A stretch of DNA of 64,000 bases from contig NZ_CP101823.1 of NCBI RefSeq assembly GCF_024498175.1, positions 1,426,001-1,490,000 of the forward strand, written 5' to 3'. The notes under the pieces were generated by a model. The model made no database searches and was not told the DNA's origin. It saw only the letters and a program-made list of their open reading frames with translations. This DNA comes from Haloplanus salinarum. Lineage in GTDB: Archaea > Halobacteriota > Halobacteria > Halobacteriales > Haloferacaceae. A program made the translations under genes and the position numbers. Position 1 is the first letter of the stretch, and the number at the start of each line of letters is the position of its first letter. Of this stretch, positions 1 to 7,783 are shown piece by piece.

Positions 1-1
1 G

Positions 2-1156
2 AAGATGCTCCGGGTCGCCCTGGGCGACAACCGACCGCCGAACCTCTTTCTGTACGGGCCGTCGGGGACCGGGAAGTCGCTCATCACCAAGGCCGTCTGT
101 AACAACATCAGCCGGACCTGTGAGACGCATGACATTAAATTCGGCACGATCGAAGTCAACTGCCAGGATCTCGACACCCTCGGCGTCGCCGTCTACGAAC
201 TCGCGAGTCAGGCCGCGGACGAGGCGGGCGTCGACGTCGACGTCCCGAAACACGGCGTCGCGACGAAGGAGAAGTGGGACGAACTCTACCGCATCGTCAA
301 CGAGAACTTCGACTCCGTCGTGTTCGTCCTCGACGAACTCGACATGCTCGTGGGGCGTCGGGACAAACAGGATCCCGCGTTTTCGCGGTTGCTGTACCAA
401 CTCTCGCGGGCGGGTGCCAACGACGAACTCGCCGCGTACATCTCCGTCGTCGCCATCTCCAACGACGCGCGGATGATGGAGTCCGTCGGGAGTCGAGCCC
501 TGAGTTCGTTCACGCCGGAGGACGTCCACTTCGACGACTACGACGCGAACCAACTCCAGGCGATACTCCGGCGCCGACGGGACGCGTTTCACGAGAACGT
601 CTTGGACGACGACGTGATTCCACTCGCCGCGGCGTTCGCGGCCCAGACCCACGGCGACGCTCGGAAGGCGATCGATCTGATGCGCGTCGCCGGCGAACTC
701 GCCGAACGCGAGGGCGACGAACGCGTTCGCGAGGAACACGTGCGCCAAGCCCAGGACAAGGTCGAAAAGAACCGCGTCCTCGAGGTGGTCCGCGGCATCA
801 GCACCCAGAAGGAACTCTGTCTGTACGCGACGGCCGCCGTCGCCGCCGAAACCGCGGACGGCTCCGCCAGGAGCACGACCGGCTACCGCGTCTATCAGTT
901 CCTCACCGAATCCATCGACGCCGATCAGTACTACCAGGAGACCTACGTCAACAAGATGAAAGAACTGACGACGTACTCGCTCGTCGATTTCGAACGGCGG
1001 AGTCACGGTCCGAGTTCGGGCATGTTCCTCGAGTTTCAGTTCGGGGAACGCCCGGAGACGATCCTCGAAACGCTTCGCGAAGATTCCCGGATCGATATGG
1101 TCTCGTCCGAGGAAGTCGAATCGGTCGTGAACGCACAGATCCGAAGCGAAACCTGA
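2..1156 (+). CDS. cdc6: Orc1/Cdc6 replication initiator (5' end outside window)
   Basis: AAA+ origin-recognition ATPase of the archaeal Orc1/Cdc6 family, which binds origin repeats and loads the MCM helicase. The visible part has Walker A GPSGTGKS near the start (about residues 17-24 of the visible protein), Walker B in VVFVLDELDML, a lid domain, and a C-terminal winged-helix region over the last roughly 90 residues. Family members normally have some 40 more residues before Walker A, so the true start lies left of the window and the ATG at base 5 is probably internal. The ATATCGATGTGT-type repeat array directly downstream is the expected company of an origin-linked initiator. Confidence 0.93.
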   Translation, partial: KMLRVALGDNRPPNLFLYGPSGTGKSLITKAVCNNISRTCETHDIKFGTIEVNCQDLDTLGVAVYELASQAADEAGVDVDVPKHGVATKEKWDELYRIVNENFDSVVFVLDELDMLVGRRDKQDPAFSRLLYQLSRAGANDELAAYISVVAISNDARMMESVGSRALSSFTPEDVHFDDYDANQLQAILRRRRDAFHENVLDDDVIPLAAAFAAQTHGDARKAIDLMRVAGELAEREGDERVREEHVRQAQDKVEKNRVLEVVRGISTQKELCLYATAAVAAETADGSARSTTGYRVYQFLTESIDADQYYQETYVNKMKELTTYSLVDFERRSHGPSSGMFLEFQFGERPETILETLREDSRIDMVSSEEVESVVNAQIRSET

Positions 1157-1189
1157 GTGCGGACTCCCACTCGGTTGCGCAACGGGGGG

Positions 1190-1576
1190 ACACCCCTCTA
1201 TCGATGTGTATCGGATGAGTGGTACCAACTCACACTCCGATACCGAGGTCGACTCACGACGGGACGACGCTCCTCCGCGTCGGACGCACGTCACACACCT
1301 CTATCGATGTGTTTTCGACGCCACGGACCCGCCATCGACGGAACCCGGCGACGTCGGATTCCGATCGCGTTGGGGGCTGAATCACGGTGGTGGGCCTGCC
1401 CTCCGACCGACTAGAGACGGTCGCTCGTGTCGATCCGTCCTGACCACGGTCGGTCCACCCCCGTTCGCGCTGCAGGACACACACCGCTATCGATGTGTTC
1501 ACGCGGTGGCTATCCGTACACCCTCGTATCGATGTGTTCACGCGGTGGCTATCCGTACACCCTCCTATCGATGTGT
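1190..1576. repeat. Origin-type repeat array, 5 copies of ACACC-N4-ATCGATGTGT
   Basis: Five copies of a 20-base motif close to ACACCCCTCTATCGATGTGT lie at about 1190-1209, 1293-1312, 1479-1498, 1518-1537 and 1557-1576, all in the same orientation. The ends ACAC and GTGT are self-complementary, and ATCGAT is a palindrome at the core. The last three copies sit at an exact 39-base period because the spacer TTCACGCGGTGGCTATCCGT is also repeated. The stretch 1157-1605 holds no convincing gene. Position beside orc1/cdc6 suggests initiator-binding sites or iterons; it differs from the classical halophile ORB consensus as I know it. Confidence 0.75.
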
Positions 1577-1605
1577 ATCGTCGGCCGTCGTGACGTGGGC
1601 GAAAG

Positions 1606-1953
1606 CTATTCGTCCGGATCGACCGGCGCTTTGTATTTGGAGGTCACCGTCTCGCCGTCCCGCCACTGCCAGTAGTAGTAGCGGTTGTCGTTGATCTCCT
1701 TGACAGTGATCGTCGCCTTCGACGGGACGTCCTCGGGCCGGTCGTCGAGACGTTCGTCGTTCCCGTCACCGTCCGATTCCGTCTCGCCATTCTCGTCCGA
1801 TTCCGCCTCGAGACGGGTCGCTCGGGCCTTGTGCTCCGCCAACGATTCGGCGTAGCGGGCAACGGATCGGAGCTGGTCCGGCGTCCGTTCGTCGAGCGTC
1901 TCGGCGAACTCCGTCGGGAGCGCCGCCGGCGGTGTCGGTGGTTCGCGGGGCAT
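1606..1953 (-). CDS. Small acidic haloarchaeal protein next to cdc6
   Basis: A protein of 115 residues starting MPREPPTPPAALPTEF. The N-terminal half looks like a short helical segment (residues about 10-45, LDERTPDQLRSVARYAESL), followed by a Glu/Asp-rich linker and a C-terminal strand-rich piece containing the aromatic run NDNRYYYWQWRDG that ends SKYKAPV. The aromatic end resembles small DUF6788-like proteins whose YYYW motif is conserved; this assignment is tentative. The ATG at 1953 is chosen because upstream codons run through a promoter-like inverted repeat. It may be origin-associated, by position only. Confidence 0.7.
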   Translation of the reverse strand: MPREPPTPPAALPTEFAETLDERTPDQLRSVARYAESLAEHKARATRLEAESDENGETESDGDGNDERLDDRPEDVPSKATITVKEINDNRYYYWQWRDGETVTSKYKAPVDPDE

Positions 1954-1965
1954 CGGTTGTCGCCT

Positions 1966-2013
1966 CGTATTAACCAACGTACCGCGACGGTCATAGATTT
2001 GTTGGTTAATACG
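1966..2013. promoter_or_regulatory. 13-bp perfect inverted repeat, likely operator and promoter
   Basis: CGTATTAACCAAC (1966-1978) is exactly the reverse complement of GTTGGTTAATACG (2001-2013), with a 22-base spacer. Each arm includes a TTAATA-like element that could serve as a TATA box. The inner arm is about 20 bases upstream of the small gene starting at 1953 on the minus strand. The other arm points toward the plus strand. The arrangement fits a dyad operator controlling divergent promoters. Confidence 0.5.
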
Positions 2014-2152
2014 ACTCCCTTTCGTGCCGCGATGGCCCTTTCCAGCCGGCGAAACCATCGGTTACGCCATCGTGACCCTCGTCGTGGGCGAGTGATTGCA
2101 TTCGAGCGTGGACCCCCAACTCCTATTGACTCGGTCACGTGAACGGCGACCG

Positions 2153-2698
2153 ATGACCGATCACCGACGCGAAAACCGGCGACTCTGGAACGCGTGGAGC
2201 GACGACTTTCAGGCGTTGTGGAACGCCGACACGGCGGATGGTTACCTCCCGCCGGCTCCCTCGCCGTTCGTCGATGATGCTCCCGGCGGGCCACAACCCG
2301 ACGTCCTCGATTCGGTAGCCGGGCTGGAGTACGTCGAACTGGGTTGTGGCGGCGGACAAGCGAGCGTCGGCACCGCCGACCTGGGTGCCGACACCGTCGT
2401 CGGCGTCGACCTCTCCGGCGAACAACTCCGACACGCACGGCGATTGCGGGATTTCTACGGCGTCGACGCACGGTTTCTGCAGGGCGACGTGACGAACCTG
2501 CCCTTTCCCGACGACAGCTTCGACGTGGCTTCCTCGGAGGCGGTGTACCAGATGATCGAACACCTCGGGGAGGCGTTCCGCGAAGTCCGCCGAATCCTGC
2601 GGGACGACGGCGTCTTCGTGGTCAGCGTACCCCATCCGATCCGCGAGATGGTCGACTTGGAGGCGGAGACCTTCGAACGGAGTTACATCGGTAGCGAG
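2153..2698 (+). pseudogene. SAM-dependent methyltransferase, 5' part (split by IS element)
   Basis: Class I SAM-dependent methyltransferase of the Methyltransf_11 type. Motif I is YVELGCGGGQASV, followed by the acidic motif VVGVDLSGEQL, the GDVTNLPFPDDSFD region and the post-motif LRDDGVFVVSVPHP. The reading frame is intact to Glu at 2696-2698, where a 1570-base IS200/IS605-type element begins; beyond that point the frame reads IS sequence and stops at 2740. The missing C-terminal part is at 4269-4487. Removing the insert restores one frame of about 254 residues, so the interruption appears recent. The methyl acceptor cannot be told from sequence. Confidence 0.85.
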
Positions 2699-4268
2699 GC
2701 GAAAGCCCACGGCTTTAGCCGTGGGATGAAGCCGACATGATATGCCACAAACCACAGGACATAGGCAGGTTGTAATCCCAACGTTTAGGATATTCTATCA
2801 CATAATGTACTGTGTGAGCGACCGGCCACAGCGAACGAATACCTACACTGCTGAAGCAACCAGCAACAGGTATCGGCAGTGTTTGTTCGACTGGCTGGCC
2901 GCCCACGCCCCGCTCTGGAATCAGATCACCTACCGACGCCGCCAAGCCTATTTCAGTGACGATGGCGACGTGTGGGACGCTGACTACACCGACCTGTACG
3001 ACGAGTATGCCCCCATCCTTGGGAAAGCAACGTGCCAGCAGATCGCTCGCAAGAACAGTGAAGCGTGGCGCAGTCACTTCCGGTTGCTTGACAAGTACCA
3101 CGACGACTCCGGCCCGACAGTGACCGAGAAACCGTCACCACCGGGGTACTGGGGCACACGTGATGAGGGCTACGAGTTGCACGGCCTTGTCCGCAATGAC
3201 CTCTACACGTTCGACTGGGACGAAAACCGGAGTACACTCGAATTTGGCGTCGGTGACGTACTCGAAGACCGCTACGATTTCGAGCACAACGAGCGTGTCA
3301 CGCTCGAAGTTCGGGGCAACCCGCAGTGGGACGGTGACGATAGCCGCTTGGAACTCATCTACGATGAACACGCTGCCCAGCTTCGTGTCCAGCATCCCGT
3401 TCGCATTCGACCAGACAATCTGCAACAACAGCGGAAGGATGCTTTCACTCACACACTCGACTCCGAGAACACGACGCAGGCAGCTGCTATCGACGTAGGT
3501 GCGAACAACACGTTGGCTGTTGTCACCGAAGGCGGTGAAACCGCTGTGTACCATGCTCGCCCAGAGTTTAATCGGTTCCAGAGCCATTCCGAGCGGATCG
3601 CCACACTCCAGTCAGAACTTCCAGAAGAAGAATATACGAGCCATCGCATCAAGCGGCTGTATGATGAGCGGTCACGAAAACGCAATCACAGCCGTGACGC
3701 GGCGGTGAAACACGTTACTGATTGGCTGCTTGAGCGGAATGTTGACACGGTGTATGTTGGTGACTTGGCCGATGTACTGGACACTCATTGGAGTGCTGAT
3801 GTGAACGAGAAGACTCACGCCTTCTGGTCACACCGACAGCTACTGGAGCGGATACAACTGACACTCGGTGATGTTGGAATTGTAGTTCCAGAAGTAAGCG
3901 AAGCCGATTCGAGTAGCGAGTGCCCCGAGTGTGCAAGTAGTGACGTGACGCGCAATGGCGATTCGTTCCGCTGTCACGACTGTGAATTGGATGCTCATAG
4001 TGACGTGGCAGGAGCGTGGAACATCTTGCAGTCTGAAGTTGGGGCGATGGCCCGGCCTGCTGCCCTGTCTGCTGAACGCGGCAGGGACGCACCCCAAGAG
4101 GGGGCGTACTGGCAGTGGAACGAACACGACTGGATACTCGCCGACTTTGGGGAACAGTCGCGTTCAGTTGACCAACCCAGCCTCAGCAAACCCGCAAGTT
4201 GGCAGCCGGGGTAATCGACTGGTTGGATTACCCACGGAGGAATCCCACGGCTTCAGCCGTGGGAGGAG
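2699..4268 (+). mobile_element. tnpB-only IS200/IS605-type (IS1341-like) element
   Basis: The insert interrupts a methyltransferase gene between a Glu codon (2696-2698) and a Val codon (4269-4271). A GAG triplet at both junctions makes the exact border ambiguous by three bases. Both ends carry the same hairpin: CCCACGGCTTTAGCCGTGGG at 2706-2725 and CCCACGGCTTCAGCCGTGGG at 4244-4263. There is no target duplication other than that ambiguity and no Y1 transposase gene, only tnpB, as in IS1341-type non-autonomous members of the family. By analogy the right end should give the guide RNA of TnpB, with the guide taken from the methyltransferase sequence beyond 4268. Confidence 0.85.
2805..4214 (+). 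CDS. tnpB: TnpB RNA-guided nuclease-like protein
   Basis: IS605-family TnpB (OrfB). The RuvC-I motif is AAIDVGANNTLAVV with the catalytic Asp. A zinc ribbon CPECASSDVTRNG...CHDCE follows, then DAHSDVAGAWNI supplies the RuvC-III Asp. The usual RuvC-II Glu position (EDL in well-studied TnpB) reads VYVGDLADVL here, so the Glu is Gly. The frame is open upstream to an ATG at 2742, but a TATA-like TTTAGGATA about 2783-2791 and leaderless starts favour ATG 2805. It lies inside the element ended by two identical hairpins and is its only gene. Confidence 0.88.
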   Translation: MYCVSDRPQRTNTYTAEATSNRYRQCLFDWLAAHAPLWNQITYRRRQAYFSDDGDVWDADYTDLYDEYAPILGKATCQQIARKNSEAWRSHFRLLDKYHDDSGPTVTEKPSPPGYWGTRDEGYELHGLVRNDLYTFDWDENRSTLEFGVGDVLEDRYDFEHNERVTLEVRGNPQWDGDDSRLELIYDEHAAQLRVQHPVRIRPDNLQQQRKDAFTHTLDSENTTQAAAIDVGANNTLAVVTEGGETAVYHARPEFNRFQSHSERIATLQSELPEEEYTSHRIKRLYDERSRKRNHSRDAAVKHVTDWLLERNVDTVYVGDLADVLDTHWSADVNEKTHAFWSHRQLLERIQLTLGDVGIVVPEVSEADSSSECPECASSDVTRNGDSFRCHDCELDAHSDVAGAWNILQSEVGAMARPAALSAERGRDAPQEGAYWQWNEHDWILADFGEQSRSVDQPSLSKPASWQPG

Positions 4269-4487
4269 GTCAAGATCGACGACGACTACGAAGCCGACTT
4301 GGTAGTCTTCGATCGAACGGTCGCCGACATCCACAACGCCCTCGACGACGCTGGGTTCGTCGTCCGACGGCTGCTGGAACCCCGACACCACCGGACGGAC
4401 GGCGTCGATCCGGCCGACAGCGACCTACCCGAACTGCTGTGGACCGTCCCCGGAAGCGTTCGCTTCTGGGCGGTCGTGGAACCGTAG
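4269..4487 (+). pseudogene. SAM-dependent methyltransferase, 3' part (split by IS element)
   Basis: Continuation of the methyltransferase begun at 2153. The frame reads VKIDDDYEADLVVFDRTVADIHNALDDAGF and ends SVRFWAVVEP at a TAG. This is the usual C-terminal beta-hairpin (substrate-side strand and final strand) of small class I methyltransferases. It has no start of its own; a TTG at 4299 is in frame but no promoter is evident. The junction codon GTC follows GAG of the 5' part in frame once the 1570-base insert is removed. Confidence 0.82.
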
Positions 4488-5492
4488 GGCGTACCCGGTG
4501 AGCCCGGATCCCGAAGACGTCCGTCCCCATCGGAGTAATCAGAACGCGTATAGGTGTCAAATCAACTCGGTTTACAAATATGTCCATCTACGGACAGACG
4601 ATGGCGAATCCGTGTCCGTGGAACGGGATTTTCCCGATGCGAACGGGTTGACAGTGAGCCGACTACAAAAACCGGGTTCCACTCGATACGATCGGGACCA
4701 TCCTCCCGTGGATCGATGTCCGCATCCGTCCGTTCGAACGGCCGACGACGCTCGCCGTCGACCTACCAACTTTCTATACTGTATAAGAAAGTGATATAAT
4801 TGCCGCGATCTCGCACCCTCACAGGTGGAACGTGGGTTCACACCTGCCCGTCGTTCCGGATCGGTGGGCAAGTCGTGTCCCGTGGTCCTCACGAGTTCGT
4901 CCGCGTGTCGCGAACGGCGCGGACGGTCCGAACGGCTCGAACGCGACCTCCAGGGCTTGCGCACCCGGCGAGCGAGGGACGTGCTCCCGCGTCCACAGTC
5001 GGCGACCGGTTCGTGTGGACCGACGGCCCCCGCCCGCCGCCACAGCGCACGAACTGACGGAACCCGCGACCGGGGCGGGCGGCGCGCCGGAACGGTGTCG
5101 AACGGTGGCGGGACCCGGCGTCCCGGTCCCCGGCCGGGTTCGCGTCGCCGCGGCGGTTGGGGAATCCCATGCACTAATGCATAACAACAGTACCGTTGTT
5201 ATTGAAATCGCGGTCGCTCGACCGTGGAGAGCACGGCGGTGTCGCGGCTTACACGCCACACGGTGGATCCGCTCTCGGCGATCATCGGGTTCGTCGGTCC
5301 GGGTGAACGCGCTGGATTCGGAACCCGGTTTTCGGTCACGACGTCTACGTGCGTCGGGTTTTCGTCCATCAACCGGATCGAACTCGACGGCTAGGAGATC
5401 AGCATTCCGACGCCCGATCCGAGTACCTACAACAGCCCGGAGTCCGCCGCGGATCGGTGACCGTGGTAGTGTTCAGATAAGCTGGTGAAACC
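4488..5492. other. Gene-free GC-rich stretch
   Basis: About 1 kb without a credible gene. All open frames here encode Arg/Ser/Pro-rich sequences rather than the acidic proteins typical of this genome, so they look like chance frames in GC-rich DNA. Visible items are an AT-rich spot TATACTGTATAAGAAAGTGATATAAT around 4774-4800 that could be a promoter, and two adjacent palindromes at 5169-5202. It may be decayed coding DNA. Confidence 0.5.
5169..5202. promoter_or_regulatory. Two adjoining palindromes, operator-like
   Basis: ATGCA-CTAA-TGCAT (5169-5182) is followed directly by ATAACAAC-AGTACC-GTTGTTAT (5181-5202); both are perfect inverted repeats and share the AT at 5181-5182. They stand out as AT-rich symmetric sites inside GC-rich, gene-free DNA. 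No gene start is obviously served, so the role (protein-binding site or relic) is open. Confidence 0.4.
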
Positions 5493-5808
5493 GGGGATAC
5501 CTCGAAAGCCCCGCCTCGCTGGAGTCGGGGGCCTCGCTGCGCGCGCTCCCTGCGGTCGCGTGCTTGCGTCGGCCGCCTTCCTCCAGCAGCGAGGGAGCGA
5601 AGCTCCCTCGGGCAATCGGGCGGCTTCGCCGCCCGATTACGAGGCGCCCCTTTCAATCCCGCCCGACGGCGGCCGGTCGGTCAGCCGATGCGGGTGGGAC
5701 TGAAAGGGGCCGGCGTCTCGGCGCGCCCGGACGATGCAAGCACCGCAACGCAGTGAGGAGCGCAGCGAGTCCCGGGAGCCGAGACGTCGGGGGCTTTCGA
5801 GGTGTCCC
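5493..5808. repeat. Hairpin-rich structured repeat element of about 316 bases
   Basis: The ends form an imperfect inverted repeat about 70 bases long: GGGGATACCTCGAAAGCCCC at 5493-5512 against GGGGCTTTCGAGGTGTCCC at 5790-5808, with further pairing of the CTCGCTGCG...GTGCTTGC blocks. Inside are an 8-bp perfect hairpin (5591-5609), an 11-bp perfect hairpin with a 3-base loop (5614-5638), and a second inverted pair with GCCCCTTTCA at about 5645-5664 and 5688-5719. No coding frame is credible. The nested symmetry suggests a structured RNA or a non-coding mobile repeat. Similar GCTCCTCACTGCGTTGCGG-like blocks are familiar from haloarchaeal intergenic DNA, which I state from memory. Confidence 0.65.
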
Positions 5809-5886
5809 TAATCCGATTGCGCTAATCTGAACAGTGCCGTGACCGTCGGCCGAGGATTTATGCGCGTCCGACGTGACGCCACGCGC

Positions 5887-6669
5887 ATGTCTGTCATGGA
5901 CTCGTTTCGACTCGACGGCGAAACGGCGCTCGTGACCGGTGCCGGACGTGGCCTCGGTCGGCGGATGGCGACGGGTCTCGCGGAGGCCGGTGCCGACGTC
6001 GCCATCGCCGACGTCGACGCCGATACCGGTACCGAGACAGCGGCGACCATCGCCGAGAACACCGGTGCGGAGACGACGTTCGTCCGGGCGGACGTCACCA
6101 GCGAGGACGACGTCGAGGCGATGGTCGATCACGTCGAGTCGGAACTCGGCCCGGTCGACATCCTCGTCAACAACGCCGGCATCGTCGAGAACGAGCCGGC
6201 GGAGGAGATGACCCTCGACCAGTGGGAGCGGGTCGTCGACGTGAACTTGACCGGCGTATTTTGCTGTGCTAAACACGTCGGCGCACGGCTGCTCGAACGG
6301 GATGCGGCGGGATCGATCATCAATATCGCCTCGATGTCGGGGCACATCGCCAATCACCCCCAGCCACAGGCGGGGTACAACGCCTCGAAATCCGGCGTCG
6401 CCGGCCTCACCCGATCGTTGGCCTCGGAGTGGGCGGCGGACGACATTCGGGTCAACGCCATCGCGCCCGGATACATGCGAACGGACATGGTCGACAGCAC
6501 GCTCGCCGAGGATCCGGAGATGGAGGAGACGTGGCTGGCGGACACGCCGATGGGTCGGCTCGGTCGGCCGGCGGAACTCAAACCCGTCGCGGTGTTTCTC
6601 GCGTCGGACGCCTCCTCCTACATGACCGGCGAAGTCGTCTTCGTCGACGGCGGGTTCACCGTTCGGTAA
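5887..6669 (+). CDS. SDR-family dehydrogenase
   Basis: Short-chain dehydrogenase/reductase of 260 residues. The cofactor motif TGAGRGLG is at 17-24, NNAG at 95-98, and the catalytic residues are a Ser near 149, Tyr164 and Lys168 (YNASK). It ends with the classical GEVVFVDGGFTVR tail. The Asp of AIADVDAD after the second strand favours NAD over NADP. ATG 5887 is preceded by a TATA-like ATTTATGC at about 5855-5862, the leaderless spacing. It opens a sugar-catabolic island and converges end-to-end with an MDR alcohol dehydrogenase. It probably oxidises a sugar or sugar acid; the substrate is unknown. Confidence 0.9.
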   Translation: MSVMDSFRLDGETALVTGAGRGLGRRMATGLAEAGADVAIADVDADTGTETAATIAENTGAETTFVRADVTSEDDVEAMVDHVESELGPVDILVNNAGIVENEPAEEMTLDQWERVVDVNLTGVFCCAKHVGARLLERDAAGSIINIASMSGHIANHPQPQAGYNASKSGVAGLTRSLASEWAADDIRVNAIAPGYMRTDMVDSTLAEDPEMEETWLADTPMGRLGRPAELKPVAVFLASDASSYMTGEVVFVDGGFTVR

Positions 6670-7701
6670 TCAGTCGCCGACGGTGACCATCCCCTTGACG
6701 AGCGAGGGATCGTCCGTCCGCTCGAAGGCCGCGGTCAACTCCGAGAGCGGCATCTCGAAGTCGATGATTCCTTCGACGTCGACGTCGCCGCTCGCCAGGA
6801 GGTCGATGGCTGCGGGGTAGGTGTTCCGGAAGCGAAAGGAGCCGTGGACGTCGAGTTCGTCGTTGATGATGTCGTGGGTGTCGAGCGGGATCTCCCCCTC
6901 GCCGGCGAGGCCGACGAGGGCGATGGAGCCGCCGCGGCGAACGACCTCGGTGGTCGACCGGATGGCGGTATCGGCGCCCGACGCTTCGATGACCACGTCG
7001 ACACCGTCTGCGCTGGTGAGTTCGGCCACCCGCTCGACCAGGTCCTCCTGGGACGGATCGACGGTGGCGTCGGCACCGCGTGCCCTGGCCCGCTCGAGTT
7101 TCTCCGGAACGACGTCGCTGAGGATGATCTCCGAGGCGCCGGCGACGCGGGCGGCCTCCATGGCGAGCATTCCGATCGGTCCACCGCCCGTGATGAGGAC
7201 GGTGTCGCCGACGTCGACGTTTCCGCGGCGGGCAGCGTGGAGGCCGACGCTCAGGGGTTCACAGAGTGCGCCCGCCCGCGTCGACACGTTCTCGGGGAGT
7301 GGATAGGCGAACTCGGCCGGCCAGGCGACGTACTCGGTGAACGCGCCGTCGATCGGTGGCGTCGCCATGAATCGCACGTCGGGACAGAGGTTGTACTCCC
7401 CCCGCCGGCAGGCATCACAGTCGAGGCAGGGGACCCCGGGTTCGAGCGCGACCCGATCCCCGACGGCCACGTCCTCGACGTCCGCCCCGACGGCGACTAC
7501 CTCGCCCGCGCTCTCGTGGCCGAGGACGAGGGGGTTCTCGACGACGAAGTCACCGATTCGCCCGTGACGGTAGTAGTGGACGTCGGACCCGCAGATACCG
7601 ACCCGTCCCACGGCCACGAGTACGTCGGTGGGTCCGGGCTCCGGACGGGGGCGTTCCTCGAACTCGAACGTCTCCGGTTCGGTCAGTACGGCGCTTTGCA
7701 T
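6670..7701 (-). CDS. Zinc-dependent MDR dehydrogenase (sorbitol/L-iditol dehydrogenase-like)
   Basis: Medium-chain dehydrogenase of 343 residues. Catalytic zinc ligands are Cys37, His62 and Glu63 (GICGSDVHYY, GHESAGEVV). The four structural-zinc cysteines are C92, C95, C98 and C106. The Rossmann motif GGGPIG is near 167, and an acidic residue in SDVVPEKL suggests NAD. GICGSDVHYYRHGRIG is typical of polyol dehydrogenases such as sorbitol or xylitol dehydrogenase, which make ketoses. Start 7701 is preferred over the GTG/ATG a few codons upstream because a TATA-like CTTTAGTG lies about 27 bases before it. It sits back-to-back with the kinase-aldolase pair. Confidence 0.9.
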   Translation of the reverse strand: MQSAVLTEPETFEFEERPRPEPGPTDVLVAVGRVGICGSDVHYYRHGRIGDFVVENPLVLGHESAGEVVAVGADVEDVAVGDRVALEPGVPCLDCDACRRGEYNLCPDVRFMATPPIDGAFTEYVAWPAEFAYPLPENVSTRAGALCEPLSVGLHAARRGNVDVGDTVLITGGGPIGMLAMEAARVAGASEIILSDVVPEKLERARARGADATVDPSQEDLVERVAELTSADGVDVVIEASGADTAIRSTTEVVRRGGSIALVGLAGEGEIPLDTHDIINDELDVHGSFRFRNTYPAAIDLLASGDVDVEGIIDFEMPLSELTAAFERTDDPSLVKGMVTVGD

Positions 7702-7783
7702 ACCGGGACCCACGCGAATGACCCACTAAAGCGTTACCCGACGACAATCCCTATTACGGAGGCCCTCACAGAGGGGAGCACCG

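Noticed and set aside
1479-1576. Tandem 39-base repeats considered as a CRISPR array
   Set aside because: The spacer-like parts are identical rather than unique, there are only three units and no cas gene is near; origin-type repeats fit better.
4498-5488. Several open frames of 80-220 codons in the gene-free stretch
   Set aside because: Basic, Arg/Ser/Pro-rich composition, no motifs and mutual overlap on both strands; they do not look like proteins of a salt-in halophile.
5591-5638. tRNA or rRNA hairpins in the structured element
   Set aside because: No cloverleaf, T-loop GTTCAAATC-like signal or CCA context can be fitted; the hairpins are simple long stems with 3-base loops.
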